From: Alteromonas sp. CI.11.F.A3
GTDB lineage: Bacteria > Pseudomonadota > Gammaproteobacteria > Enterobacterales > Alteromonadaceae
Length of the DNA: 64,000 nt
Reading direction: 5' to 3'
NCBI RefSeq assembly: GCF_032925565.1
Contig: NZ_CP136708.1
Span: 496,001 to 560,000, forward strand
Both the position numbers and the translations under genes were made by a program. Positions 54,470-63,095 of this stretch are shown piece after piece (positions within the stretch are counted from its first letter, which is position 1; the number at the start of each line of letters is the position of its first letter). The notes below the pieces were generated by a model. It made no database searches. It was not told the origin of the DNA and saw only the letters and a list, made by a program, of their open reading frames with translations.

Positions 54470-55473
54470 TGAGCCGGTGGGTATTAATAGGAGGGGGCGC
54501 TGCCCTCTTTTTTGTCGTTGTTATTTTAATTAGCAAGCGTCATCACATCGACGATGAAGAGGCACATAAAAATCGTCAAGCTACAACGGCAGTATTAACC
54601 CGTAAAGACTTAAAAGCAGCTGAACTTAAAAAAGCGATTCAGCCAGTAAAGCGGGTAAACCCTCACGGGTCAGACCTACCAATATTTACCTTATATTTTG
54701 GTATAAAGGACAATTTCGATCGCTTTATTTTTGCTAATGAAGGCGCTTCAGATAGCGAAGTGACGGCACTATTTAGTATGAATGCTAAAAGTATGTATGA
54801 GGCTAAGTCGGCCATGTACGCCGCTGATGTATTCACCCGATATGTTGAATATAAAGTGGCATTGGCAGATACCGATGCCGAAATCGACAAGGTGCTGACA
54901 GTATCTAGCGAGAGCACCATGACTGATGTTACCTATGCTGGCATTTCATTAAGTGACGTTGAACAAAAACTAGCAACGAGAGATACGCTGCGTCTTAACT
55001 ACTTTTCCCAACAAGAATATGAGTACTTGTTTTCTGCTGATGCGGCCATTGACGCAAGAGCACTTGCTCGCCTTGCTATTGCTCAAGATCGCGACCTCTC
55101 AAGGGAGCAAAAACGCAATGAGATATTTGGTCAATTAAATGCACTAAATGAGCAGGAAAAAGCGGCGTTTCAACCTACCCTAAATATGGAAAAAATTAAC
55201 CAAATTAAACAAAAATATGCAGATTTCGAGTCTCGATACCACGCTATTGCCGCTGAATTTGGCCATCAGGTAGCCGAGCGATTCTCTGCATTATGGGAGA
55301 CGCAAGCACGATGGCAACAACGAGTTGATGCCTACCGAGACTATCAAGAATACGTGAGCGCTAGTGCAATGAAAGCGCAAGCACAGCAAGACGCCTTAAC
55401 GACTTACAGGCAAACCCACTTTTCAAATACCGAACAAAAGCGCCTGAGAGTATTAGTAGATGTAAATCTGTGA
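54469..55473 (+). CDS. lifO: lipase-specific foldase (Lif chaperone)
   Basis: This is a 334-residue inner-membrane-anchored chaperone with one N-terminal helix (4-22), a variable linker, and a long helical periplasmic domain (about 70-334) with LRLNYFSQQEYEYLFSADA and LSREQKRNEI. It folds the preceding lipase in the periplasm. The activating motif, RxxFDY(F/C)LSAxGE in Pseudomonas and Burkholderia foldases, reads KDNFDRFIFANEGA here: the FD core and a Gly remain but Tyr is Arg and LSA is FAN. The ATG shares one base with the lipase stop. Confidence 0.88.
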   Translation: MSRWVLIGGGAALFFVVVILISKRHHIDDEEAHKNRQATTAVLTRKDLKAAELKKAIQPVKRVNPHGSDLPIFTLYFGIKDNFDRFIFANEGASDSEVTALFSMNAKSMYEAKSAMYAADVFTRYVEYKVALADTDAEIDKVLTVSSESTMTDVTYAGISLSDVEQKLATRDTLRLNYFSQQEYEYLFSADAAIDARALARLAIAQDRDLSREQKRNEIFGQLNALNEQEKAAFQPTLNMEKINQIKQKYADFESRYHAIAAEFGHQVAERFSALWETQARWQQRVDAYRDYQEYVSASAMKAQAQQDALTTYRQTHFSNTEQKRLRVLVDVNL

Positions 55474-55586
55474 ACAGGTATAACCATTCAACCTTTTAAT
55501 AGTTGTACCCCAACGGAATATGATTTGAACCCATGGGCAAGCAGCACTAGTCTGACTGTTAACATTCCAACGATACGATATTACCT

Positions 55587-56204
55587 ATGAAAATTTACGA
55601 GACCAAAACAGCGCCTAATCCTCGCCGTGTTCGCATGTTCCTTGCTGAAAAGGGGATAGATAAATCACAAGTAGAGTATGTACAAGTAGACATTCAAAAG
55701 GGTGAAAATTTAAGCGCTGAAATGCGCGCTAAAAACCCGCTAGGTAAAATTCCTATTTTGGAGTTGGATGACGGTACCTGTATTGCTGAAACCGACGCTA
55801 TTTGTACTTACTTTGAAGCCATTCATCCTGAGCCTTCATTGCTAGGCTCTACGCCTATTGAGAAAGCCACCATCGCTATGTGGCAGAGACAAGTAGAAAT
55901 GGCGTTGATGTTACAAGTAGGCATGTGTTTCCAACACACCACCGGGTACTTTAAAGACAGAATGGTGCCTGTGCCGGAATACGGTAAAGAAGCCGGTATC
56001 AATGCATCAAAATATTTTAATATTCTCGAACGCCGACTTGAATTACATGAGTTTATAGCGGGAGATACCTTCTCTATTGCGGATATTACTGCTCTATGTG
56101 CCATTGATTTTGCACGGGTGGTGGATATTCGAATTAAAGACGAACAAACCAACCTTCAGCGTTGGTACGACAACGTTAGTAGCAGAGCGAGTGCAAAAGC
56201 CTAA
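55587..56204 (+). CDS. glutathione S-transferase
   Basis: This is a 205-residue cytoplasmic GST. The thioredoxin-like N-domain starts [23 protein letters not shown] in outline ([14 protein letters not shown]), with [14 protein letters not shown] and [11 protein letters not shown]. The helical C-domain has [17 protein letters not shown]. It probably conjugates or reduces electrophiles with glutathione. The next GST overlaps its stop by 1 bp (TAATGA), so both are coupled; the two proteins are different subfamilies, not a recent duplication. Confidence 0.9.
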   Translation: MKIYETKTAPNPRRVRMFLAEKGIDKSQVEYVQVDIQKGENLSAEMRAKNPLGKIPILELDDGTCIAETDAICTYFEAIHPEPSLLGSTPIEKATIAMWQRQVEMALMLQVGMCFQHTTGYFKDRMVPVPEYGKEAGINASKYFNILERRLELHEFIAGDTFSIADITALCAIDFARVVDIRIKDEQTNLQRWYDNVSSRASAKA

Positions 56205-56863
56205 TGATAGATTTATACACCGCAGCAACACCCAATGGCTGGAAAGCGTCAGTCGCATTAGAAGAAATGGAACTCGACTATACCGTGCACGCGGTAAACT
56301 TAATGAAAGGAGAGCAAAAAACTGCTGAGTTCCTCGCCATGAACCCGAATGGCAGAATTCCCGTTATTGTGGACAAAAGCGAAGGCGACCATGTGGTTTT
56401 CGAATCTGGCGCCATCATGCTTTATTTAGCTGAAAAGACAGGTAAGTTTTTACCCACAGACGCCAAAGGCAGAAGCCAAGTGATGCAATGGGTTATGTTT
56501 CAAATGGGGGGTATTGGGCCAATGATGGGGCAGGCGAATGTGTTCCATCGCTATTTAGAAGAAAAAATCCCCATTGCTATCGACCGTTATCAAAATGAAG
56601 TACGCCGATTGTTTACGGTGCTAGATGGACGATTAGAAGACAACGAATACTTAGCTGGTGATTACAGTATTGCCGACATGGCAAACTGGTGCTGGGTGCG
56701 TACCTATGAATGGTCAGGTGTTAGCATTGAAGGGCTAGATAATTTAACTCGCTGGAAAAACAGTATCGAGGCACGCCCTGCGGCGCGCCGTGGTGTTGAA
56801 GTACCCAATAAAATCGATAAAGAAGCGTTAATAAAAGGCGCTAAAAACGTGGTTACTCGATAA
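56204..56863 (+). CDS. yfcG: YfcG-like glutathione transferase
   Basis: This is a 219-residue nu-class GST. The N-terminus [20 protein letters not shown] has the Thr/Asn-Gly pattern of YfcG/YghU, then [24 protein letters not shown], and the C-domain with [19 protein letters not shown] and [12 protein letters not shown]. YfcG-type proteins reduce disulfides using two bound glutathiones rather than a thiol side chain. The start overlaps the preceding GST stop by 1 bp. The gene ends 19 bp from the end of the convergent homocysteine methyltransferase gene. Confidence 0.9.
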   Translation: MIDLYTAATPNGWKASVALEEMELDYTVHAVNLMKGEQKTAEFLAMNPNGRIPVIVDKSEGDHVVFESGAIMLYLAEKTGKFLPTDAKGRSQVMQWVMFQMGGIGPMMGQANVFHRYLEEKIPIAIDRYQNEVRRLFTVLDGRLEDNEYLAGDYSIADMANWCWVRTYEWSGVSIEGLDNLTRWKNSIEARPAARRGVEVPNKIDKEALIKGAKNVVTR

Positions 56864-56882
56864 TACGTCACCCGATAACACG

Positions 56883-57809
56883 TTACTCTAATGCGTTAAC
56901 GAATCCCTGCGCCAATGCTTTTATGTGCGCAGGGCCTATACCGCAACACCCGCCTACAATTGAAGCGCCAGCGTTCACCCACGTTTTCGCGTACGCTAAG
57001 TATTTTTCAGGGGTGACATCTTCACGCAACGTAGAGAGCATTTCATTAGCATCATGCTTTCTAACATGCTCTGAAAAACTATTCGCATAAACGCCAATAG
57101 GAATATGGGCATTGTGGCAGTGTGTAAACGCAATGGCTGATTCCATCTCTTCAGGCTGCGAGCAGTTAAACAACACGGCATCTAGGTTATCTAGCGTGGG
57201 CAATATTGCATTCAGTGGCTCACTAGAACGCAAGGTCACAGGGGTTGCAAAGTCATGACGATTACTGAGCGAGTAAGAAAGCCAAATTGGTTTAGATGAG
57301 TGCTGTTTTATTAAAGATGTTACTGCAATAGCTTCTTCTATCGAAGATACGGTTTCTACAAGCCAAAAGTCGATGTAGGGCGCTTGTGCTTCAATCAATG
57401 GCAGTAAAATTGAAGAGAGTTGCTCGGCACAAAATAGTTCAGGTTTGTAAGAGCCAAACGCCGGAGGAATGCAGCCTGCAACTGACACATCACTCTTTTT
57501 TGCCACAGTACTGGCAATACTGCCCGCGCGTTCGGCAAGCAAGAATGCTTGCTCATCAAACTGTTTTTGTCCTATATGAAAAGGCACCAATGCGTAGGTG
57601 TTTGTGGTAATGATTTTTGCACCTGCATCCACAAAGTTTTGGTGTACTTGAGCTACTAATTCAGGGGCTTCCATTAATGAAAGAGCAGACCATTCAGGTT
57701 GCCTAAAGGGAGCCCCGACGCTTTCTAATTCTCGGCCTAACCCCCCATCAAGAATTAGCACATTTGACGAAATGTTTGTGACCTTTTCTGTGCGTGAAGT
57801 TGTAACCAC
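56883..57809 (-). CDS. homocysteine S-methyltransferase family protein
   Basis: This is a 308-residue zinc-dependent methyltransferase of the MmuM/BHMT type. The N-terminus has LILDGGLGRELESVG; the zinc ligands are one Cys in LFNCSQPEEM and the pair in GGCCGIGPAHI. It would methylate homocysteine from S-methylmethionine, SAM or a betaine-like donor; the sequence does not tell which. It is a single gene on the minus strand, 32 bp downstream of the ROK regulator on the same strand, so the two may share a transcript. Confidence 0.9.
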   Translation of the reverse strand: MVTTSRTEKVTNISSNVLILDGGLGRELESVGAPFRQPEWSALSLMEAPELVAQVHQNFVDAGAKIITTNTYALVPFHIGQKQFDEQAFLLAERAGSIASTVAKKSDVSVAGCIPPAFGSYKPELFCAEQLSSILLPLIEAQAPYIDFWLVETVSSIEEAIAVTSLIKQHSSKPIWLSYSLSNRHDFATPVTLRSSEPLNAILPTLDNLDAVLFNCSQPEEMESAIAFTHCHNAHIPIGVYANSFSEHVRKHDANEMLSTLREDVTPEKYLAYAKTWVNAGASIVGGCCGIGPAHIKALAQGFVNALE

Positions 57810-57841
57810 GTTACCCCTGTTTTTCGTTTAACGTATATAAG

Positions 57842-59065
57842 CTAATAGTAGTTCGCGATAAGCGACAAGTTTGCACTGCCAATAGACTGCGCTTTACTCC
57901 CTACGTTACCTGCACTAATACTACCTTGAGAAACGCCTCGAAGATCAGCATCTTTTAACGCGCTTTGCACGCAGGTAACCAATTCTTGTTTTATATTCTG
58001 TGGCATGGCCCCATCGATGATAATGCCATCGAGGTCGAGCATGCTAAATGCGCAGTGTGTGGCAAAGGCAATCCCCTGGGCTGCCTGTTCCATCCACACT
58101 TGAACGATGCGCATAAATTCTGGATTGGTTTTTAAGCCAGACCAATGTTCCGGTGCCTCATACAATTTATTGCCATCAAGCCCCGCTTCATTTAATTGTT
58201 TTTCTAACAAGTATAGCGATGATTGGGTGATGAGTTGTTGCTGTTGGCTTTGGGCGTTAGATAAAAAAGGTAAGGAGCCAATTGCGCCGGCGTTACCCGA
58301 TTTTCCTGTAAATAACTGATTGTTAATAACCAAGCCACCGCCAAGAAAAGTGCCTACAAAAACATAGAGAAAATGGTTGAATCGATGGGGGTTACCGAAG
58401 GCCATTTCTGCACTACACGCCGCTGTTGCATCGTTACTCACGTAAATGGGTAAGTCTAGAAGTTCAAATAGCGCAGCCTGAATATCAAGGCTTTTCCATG
58501 CCTCTAACGCGTCACTAGGTGCGCCGGCTTCTTCTGCCCAGCTCCAAATTTCAAATGGCATAGCAATGCCTAATCCGCGAATGCGCGTTCGTTGTTCGTT
58601 ACTGAGTTGTTGCGTTAGAACCGATACGCCGCGCTGGGTAAATGACAATAAATGGTCGACGGTGGGGTAGGCTATTTTTTCGTGAAGCGAAGCTTTCACA
58701 TTGCCAGCCAAATCTAGCAAGGTCATATCAAAACTACGGCGACCAATTTTCAACCCCAACCCAAAGGCACCCTCTGCATTTAATCCAAAAGGTACTTTAG
58801 GTTGCCCCACCCCCCCGCGAACTGGTGGTAGCCGCTTAACAAGGGCGTCTGACTCTAGTTTTTTGATAATAACCGTTGCCGACTGAGCAGATAAGCCCGT
58901 GCGTTGAGCGATGTCTGCTTTTGGAATAGCCCCTTCATGACGAATGAGGGTGAGTATATCCCGTTCATTTTGAGTACGGTTGTCTAGTGGGTCAGTTGCA
59001 CGGTGGTGCATATCTCTTTCTAATGCGCTTTCTGATGAACCCGTGTGCTCATGGGATTTTGTCAT
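57842..59065 (-). CDS. ROK-family transcriptional regulator
   Basis: This is a 407-residue NagC/Mlc-type protein. A winged helix sits at about residues 30-85 (NERDILTLIRHEG, ADIAQRTGLSAQSATVIIKKLE). The ROK sugar-binding domain follows with VSNDATAACSAEMAFG, FLYVFVGTFLGGGLVINNQLFTGKSGNAGAIG in outline. The usual zinc motif CxCGxxGCxE after that point is absent, suggesting the protein differs from Mlc and NagC in this structural site. It is divergent from the fructokinase gene, whose promoter carries a perfect palindrome; it is the likely repressor there. Confidence 0.9.
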   Translation of the reverse strand: MTKSHEHTGSSESALERDMHHRATDPLDNRTQNERDILTLIRHEGAIPKADIAQRTGLSAQSATVIIKKLESDALVKRLPPVRGGVGQPKVPFGLNAEGAFGLGLKIGRRSFDMTLLDLAGNVKASLHEKIAYPTVDHLLSFTQRGVSVLTQQLSNEQRTRIRGLGIAMPFEIWSWAEEAGAPSDALEAWKSLDIQAALFELLDLPIYVSNDATAACSAEMAFGNPHRFNHFLYVFVGTFLGGGLVINNQLFTGKSGNAGAIGSLPFLSNAQSQQQQLITQSSLYLLEKQLNEAGLDGNKLYEAPEHWSGLKTNPEFMRIVQVWMEQAAQGIAFATHCAFSMLDLDGIIIDGAMPQNIKQELVTCVQSALKDADLRGVSQGSISAGNVGSKAQSIGSANLSLIANYY

Positions 59066-59405
59066 TTACAGTGTACCTGAATCATTATGAATTGAATGTT
59101 ATAACAAACTGCATCAATAAGTCATGGATAGATATTAATTCAATATCGATAACATAATTCACCGAAGCGAGTTTTTCTCTACCAATCAAGCCGATAGATT
59201 ACGCATTCATCACAGGTAATGTCAAAGTGATAAAATAATAAATCAACAAGGTTGATTTATATTTGAAGCTAGATAATACTATGCCCCAATTAATTAACTA
59301 TAATTTAACGTGCCCGTTGGAATGCCCTTCGGCTACGCTTATTATCCATGACTACAGCGGTATAAAGGTTAACGTCATCGCTGTTAGCTTCAGCCAGAGG
59401 TGTTT
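59066..59405. other. divergent region between the ROK regulator and fructokinase
   Basis: This 340-bp A/T-rich region contains the palindrome and promoter at 59238-59280 and otherwise no gene or structure I can support. The palindrome is about 170 bp from the ROK start and 145 bp from the kinase start. Confidence 0.5.
59238..59260. promoter_or_regulatory. perfect palindrome, probable ROK operator
   Basis: ATAAATCAAC, spacer AAG, GTTGATTTAT: an exact 10-bp dyad. The right arm contains TTGATT (59252-59257), which is a usable -35 with AATACT (59275-59280) as a 17-bp-spaced -10 for the fructokinase. A/T-rich dyads of this size are typical of ROK regulators. Confidence 0.65.
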
Positions 59406-60371
59406 ATGAAAATTTTATGTTTAGGCGAAGTACTTATCGATATGTTAAGTGCGGGTGCAGCGGACCAAAGCGAAATGCCAGCAATGAATTCATTCCAGCC
59501 TTATGCTGGTGGCGCGCCCGCTAACGTCGCGGTAGCGGTTGCCAAGCTTGGTGGGCAAGGTGCTATGGTGTCTAAAGTGGGTGACGATACCTTTGGCCGC
59601 TTTCTTCAAGACATGCTTAGCTATCACAACGTAAACACTGATTATGTTTGGAGTACGAAAGAAGCGAATACAGCATTGGCTTTTGTTAATCTAGATAAAG
59701 ACGGTGAACGTTCTTTCGATTTCTATGTAGATAATGCGGCACATAAGCACATTGGTGAAGACGACTTGGCCACGGTTGCATGCGACGATACTAGCGTGCT
59801 GCACTTTTGTTCTGGCTCAATTTCAGGCCCCGAATTGCTTCCCGGCACCGACTATATCCTAAACAAAGCTAAGCAAGAAAATATGCTGGTATGTTTAGAT
59901 ATTAACTATCGCCCAGCGTTTTGGGACGACACTGCTAATGCGCCAGGCCGAATTGATGAAGTAGCTAAGAAAGTAAGCATCTTGAAAGCAAGTCGCGAAG
60001 AGCTGGCTGAGCTTTACGGTGAAGAAAATGCGCAGACTCACGTGCAGCAGTGGCTAGATAGCGGCGTTAAAGTGGTATTAGTGACTGATGGCGGCGAACC
60101 TATTCAATATATCACCAAAGAATTTAGTGGCACCTTGGCCTCGCCCAAAATGGATGTAAAAGATACGACAGCTGCTGGCGATTCATTCATTGGTGGTTTC
60201 CTGTATTTCTTATCTACCAAAGTGGCTAATAGCGCAGAATTTGACGAGTGGGCAAGTAGCTTTGAAAACGTTAGCGAAGCCACAGAGTTTGCTATTCGCT
60301 GCGGTGCATACACGGTAACGCAATATGGTGCGTTTAGTGCTTTACCTACTATGGAAAATATTGCGAAATAA
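59406..60371 (+). CDS. scrK: fructokinase (PfkB family)
   Basis: The PfkB-family sugar kinase has 321 residues from the ATG at 59406 (AGAGG 5 bp upstream). It starts MKILCLGEVLIDML, has the GG signature in YAGGAPANVAVAVAKLGG, DINYRPAFW, and the catalytic and anion-hole motif DTTAAGDSFIGG. It most likely phosphorylates fructose to fructose 6-phosphate in the cytoplasm. No transporter or sucrose hydrolase is adjacent. It is probably regulated by the divergent ROK protein. A strong terminator follows. Confidence 0.9.
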   Translation: MKILCLGEVLIDMLSAGAADQSEMPAMNSFQPYAGGAPANVAVAVAKLGGQGAMVSKVGDDTFGRFLQDMLSYHNVNTDYVWSTKEANTALAFVNLDKDGERSFDFYVDNAAHKHIGEDDLATVACDDTSVLHFCSGSISGPELLPGTDYILNKAKQENMLVCLDINYRPAFWDDTANAPGRIDEVAKKVSILKASREELAELYGEENAQTHVQQWLDSGVKVVLVTDGGEPIQYITKEFSGTLASPKMDVKDTTAAGDSFIGGFLYFLSTKVANSAEFDEWASSFENVSEATEFAIRCGAYTVTQYGAFSALPTMENIAK

Positions 60372-60422
60372 GCAATATATTGGTGCTCGACGTCTTTTGA
60401 TATGAGCGTGGGTACATAATTT

Positions 60423-60450
60423 AAAAAGCAAGGCGATGCCTTGCTTTTTT
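60423..60450 (+). terminator. intrinsic terminator after fructokinase
   Basis: AAAAAGCAAGGC, loop GAT, GCCTTGCTTTTT: a perfect 12-bp stem and six T. It starts 51 bp after the stop. Confidence 0.93.
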
Positions 60451-60535
60451 ATTGCCTGTTTAGCTGCTAGGTGCCAGCCTAGTGTGAAGCAGTATTTGCC
60501 GTGGACACAGAACTAAAAACGCTAGGCAAACATAT

Positions 60536-61321
60536 CTATGCAAACATCATGCGACCACTTAAACGAGCTTCGCTTCGTTTAGATTTATATTTAACGGCAA
60601 AAACAATACAAATCGAAAGTAGCAAAACTCCTAATGAACTGGGCTCGGAAACAAAGTAGTTATCGACACCCCTGTCGGCAACTAGCGTTAAAGCAGCAAC
60701 GCCCGAATTAACTTGTGCCCACTCTAAAAAAGCATCGAAGTGATCTATTTGAGGTGAGGTTAGATTCTGGCCCATTATACTATCAGCGCGAATAAGTTCA
60801 GTTACTGGGTCAAGAGCGCCGCCTGTATATTCATCGAATAGCCCTATCATGTGGCCAAATTCGTGAGCTGCTATTACCCCTTGACGACTATACGAATAGC
60901 CTGATGGCCTACCCGTATACCATCGAGTCAAATTCACATTCCCATTACCTTTAATCACAGTAACAGTATGGTCAGCGCCCACATTCGTGCTTAACCAATC
61001 TACATTAAACACAGTGTCGTAAAAATAAGTGCCGTCAGATAAGTCAAAGGCATTAGTCCAAATGGATTCAATACCATCTTCCCAAATGTCTCGAAGTGCA
61101 CTGCCGGGTTCATAACCAGTTAGATAAACGTCAACATCAATCAGTAAATCTTGATTAACAAAGCCAATATCATAGCTAGCATTCCATCCGAAGATCCCTG
61201 TCGAAATAGGGTATGAAATGGTTTCGGACGCAATATTAGTAATTAGGCCAGCGTGACTCGCTGTGGAAAAAAGGAGAAAGAAACCAATAAGGCAATGTTT
61301 GAACGATCGCGAAAACAACAT
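60536..61321 (-). CDS. PEP-CTERM metzincin-like peptidase
   Basis: This is a 261-residue secreted protein. The signal peptide ends at SHA (about residue 24). The zinc motif is HEFGHMIGLFD: His153, Glu154, His157 and probably Asp163 as third ligand, with a Met-turn SIMGQ at 181-185, the pattern of Asp-type metzincins. The C-terminus has SEPSS (225-229), a hydrophobic helix (230-243) and a basic stretch KYKSKR, a PEP-CTERM sorting tail normally cut by exosortase. About 12 residues follow the basic stretch, longer than usual. No exosortase is in the window. The gene is alone, with no close family name known to me. Confidence 0.82.
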   Translation of the reverse strand: MLFSRSFKHCLIGFFLLFSTASHAGLITNIASETISYPISTGIFGWNASYDIGFVNQDLLIDVDVYLTGYEPGSALRDIWEDGIESIWTNAFDLSDGTYFYDTVFNVDWLSTNVGADHTVTVIKGNGNVNLTRWYTGRPSGYSYSRQGVIAAHEFGHMIGLFDEYTGGALDPVTELIRADSIMGQNLTSPQIDHFDAFLEWAQVNSGVAALTLVADRGVDNYFVSEPSSLGVLLLSICIVFAVKYKSKRSEARLSGRMMFA

Positions 61322-61476
61322 TTTTTTGTCCTTGGCGCTGCATTAATTCATGCAGGCGCACATAAAAATTTTTCTGTAATTTATTTTCTAACAGTAGGTT
61401 AGCTGGAACAGAAAAAGCTAATATACTTTAAGTGTAAGCTAAAATCAGGGTTTGTAAAAAAAATGTTTCATTAAGA

Positions 61477-63093
61477 TTATGACTCGATAAGTGCTTTCAC
61501 GTTGATAAGTGTATCTGCCTCGTTAGCAGGCTTATCCCAGCGGATACGGTGTATGCGAGGGAATCGTAGTGCCACGCCTGATTTATGCCGGTTGGAGGGA
61601 TGAACCGCATCGAAAGCGACTTCCAGTACCAGCTCCTTTTTAACCTCTCGCACTGGCCCAAAACGGCCTATGGCGTTTCGTCGTACCCAGTTATCTAGTT
61701 TCTTAAGCTCTTCATCAGTAAATCCAGAGTAGGCTTTGCCGATAGGCAGCAATTGCTCATCTTGCCATGCGCCAAAGGTGTAATCGGAATAAAAGCTAGA
61801 GCGCTTACCGTGACCACGCTGGGCATACATCATCACCGCATCTACCACCAGCGGGTCGCGTTTCCACTTGTACCACTGGCCTTTAGGTCTGCCTGGTACA
61901 TAGTGGCTACTTGAACGCTTTATCATAAGCCCTTCTACCGCGCGGTTTTCACATACCCTTTTATGTAGCGCTTGAAGATCTGTTGGTGAATCGGCAGATA
62001 AGCACTCAGATAAATGCAGTCGTGATTTATTGTCGTTTTCCTGAATCCCATTTTTGTAAAACCATGCTTCTAGTGCTTTGCGCCGGGTGATAAGAGGTGA
62101 GTCGGTTAATTGCTTACCGTCTAATACCAGTGCATCATAAACTATAAGCCCTGCGGGGTTGGTTTTCATTAACGCAGAGGTGGGCTTTTTCTTATTGAGC
62201 CGCTGCTGCAGAGCATTAAATGTATCGACTTCGTTGTTATGCATCACCAACAGTTCGCCATCTAGCACCATGTTATCTACAACCATGTTGCCACTAACAC
62301 TATCGAGTAGGTCGGGGAATGCATGACTGATGTCATCACCGGTACGGGAAAATAGCGCCTTTTCTGGTTCTTCTTTGGTGGTATTACACACTAGCTGCAC
62401 CCGAATGCCGTCAAACTTGTGTTCTATTTGCCACTGCTCGGGGATAAAGTCATCGATATCACTTTGCGCAATGGGGTGAGATAGCATGACAGGGTGAAAC
62501 GTAACTGCGTTGCTAATATCCGGTTTAGGGCCGTTACCTTCAAGCCATGCGAGCAGGTCGGTATAAGGCGGTGTGACGCCATGCCACAGTTTTTCTATTT
62601 CAGTGATATCTTGATTGCCGTATTCCGCTAAAATTTGTTTGATAGAGCGAGCCGATACGCCAATTCTCAGCCCCCGTGTACCAAGCTTTAATAGTGCCCA
62701 GCGCTGTGATGGAGTCATTATGGTGAGATAATTCGCTAACGTTGAAGCGACTTTTTGTTTGCTGACATTCGCAAATGTATCTACCACTTCAGACAAACTA
62801 GGCAGCGCTTGATCTGGCGTTAGTTCGGGCCATAAATGGGCTACCGTTTCGCTAACTTCGCCCACATAATCGTAGCTCATAGCAAATAGCTCTGGGTCTA
62901 CTCGCTCTGTAATCAGTTTTTTTACCGTGTTACGTTTGAAGAAATCAAATCGAAGCGTACCTGCCATCGCGGCAATAGCCCAGCCGCGATCGGGGTCTGG
63001 CGTAGTAGCAAGGTAATGCAGAATAAGCTGGGCTTTCGCTTTGGTTCCGGCGGTATAGTAAAGCTGTTCAAGTAAGTCGCTGAATGCTTGCAT
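61477..63093 (-). CDS. ligase-associated ATP-dependent DNA ligase
   Basis: This is a 538-residue ATP-dependent DNA ligase. An N-terminal DNA-binding region (1-200) precedes the nucleotidyl-transfer domain with the adenylated Lys226 in EHKFDGIR, LDGELL, and the later motif EGLMIKRSSSHYVPGRPKGQWYKWKRDP in outline. An OB domain forms the C-terminus with VLEVAFDAVHPSNRHKSGVALRFPRI in outline. It belongs with the ligase linked to an exonuclease and an Lhr-type helicase in a bacterial repair cluster. The exonuclease stop lies 2 bp upstream. It is in addition to the NAD-dependent replicative ligase expected elsewhere. Confidence 0.92.
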   Translation of the reverse strand: MQAFSDLLEQLYYTAGTKAKAQLILHYLATTPDPDRGWAIAAMAGTLRFDFFKRNTVKKLITERVDPELFAMSYDYVGEVSETVAHLWPELTPDQALPSLSEVVDTFANVSKQKVASTLANYLTIMTPSQRWALLKLGTRGLRIGVSARSIKQILAEYGNQDITEIEKLWHGVTPPYTDLLAWLEGNGPKPDISNAVTFHPVMLSHPIAQSDIDDFIPEQWQIEHKFDGIRVQLVCNTTKEEPEKALFSRTGDDISHAFPDLLDSVSGNMVVDNMVLDGELLVMHNNEVDTFNALQQRLNKKKPTSALMKTNPAGLIVYDALVLDGKQLTDSPLITRRKALEAWFYKNGIQENDNKSRLHLSECLSADSPTDLQALHKRVCENRAVEGLMIKRSSSHYVPGRPKGQWYKWKRDPLVVDAVMMYAQRGHGKRSSFYSDYTFGAWQDEQLLPIGKAYSGFTDEELKKLDNWVRRNAIGRFGPVREVKKELVLEVAFDAVHPSNRHKSGVALRFPRIHRIRWDKPANEADTLINVKALIES

Positions 63094-63095
63094 TG

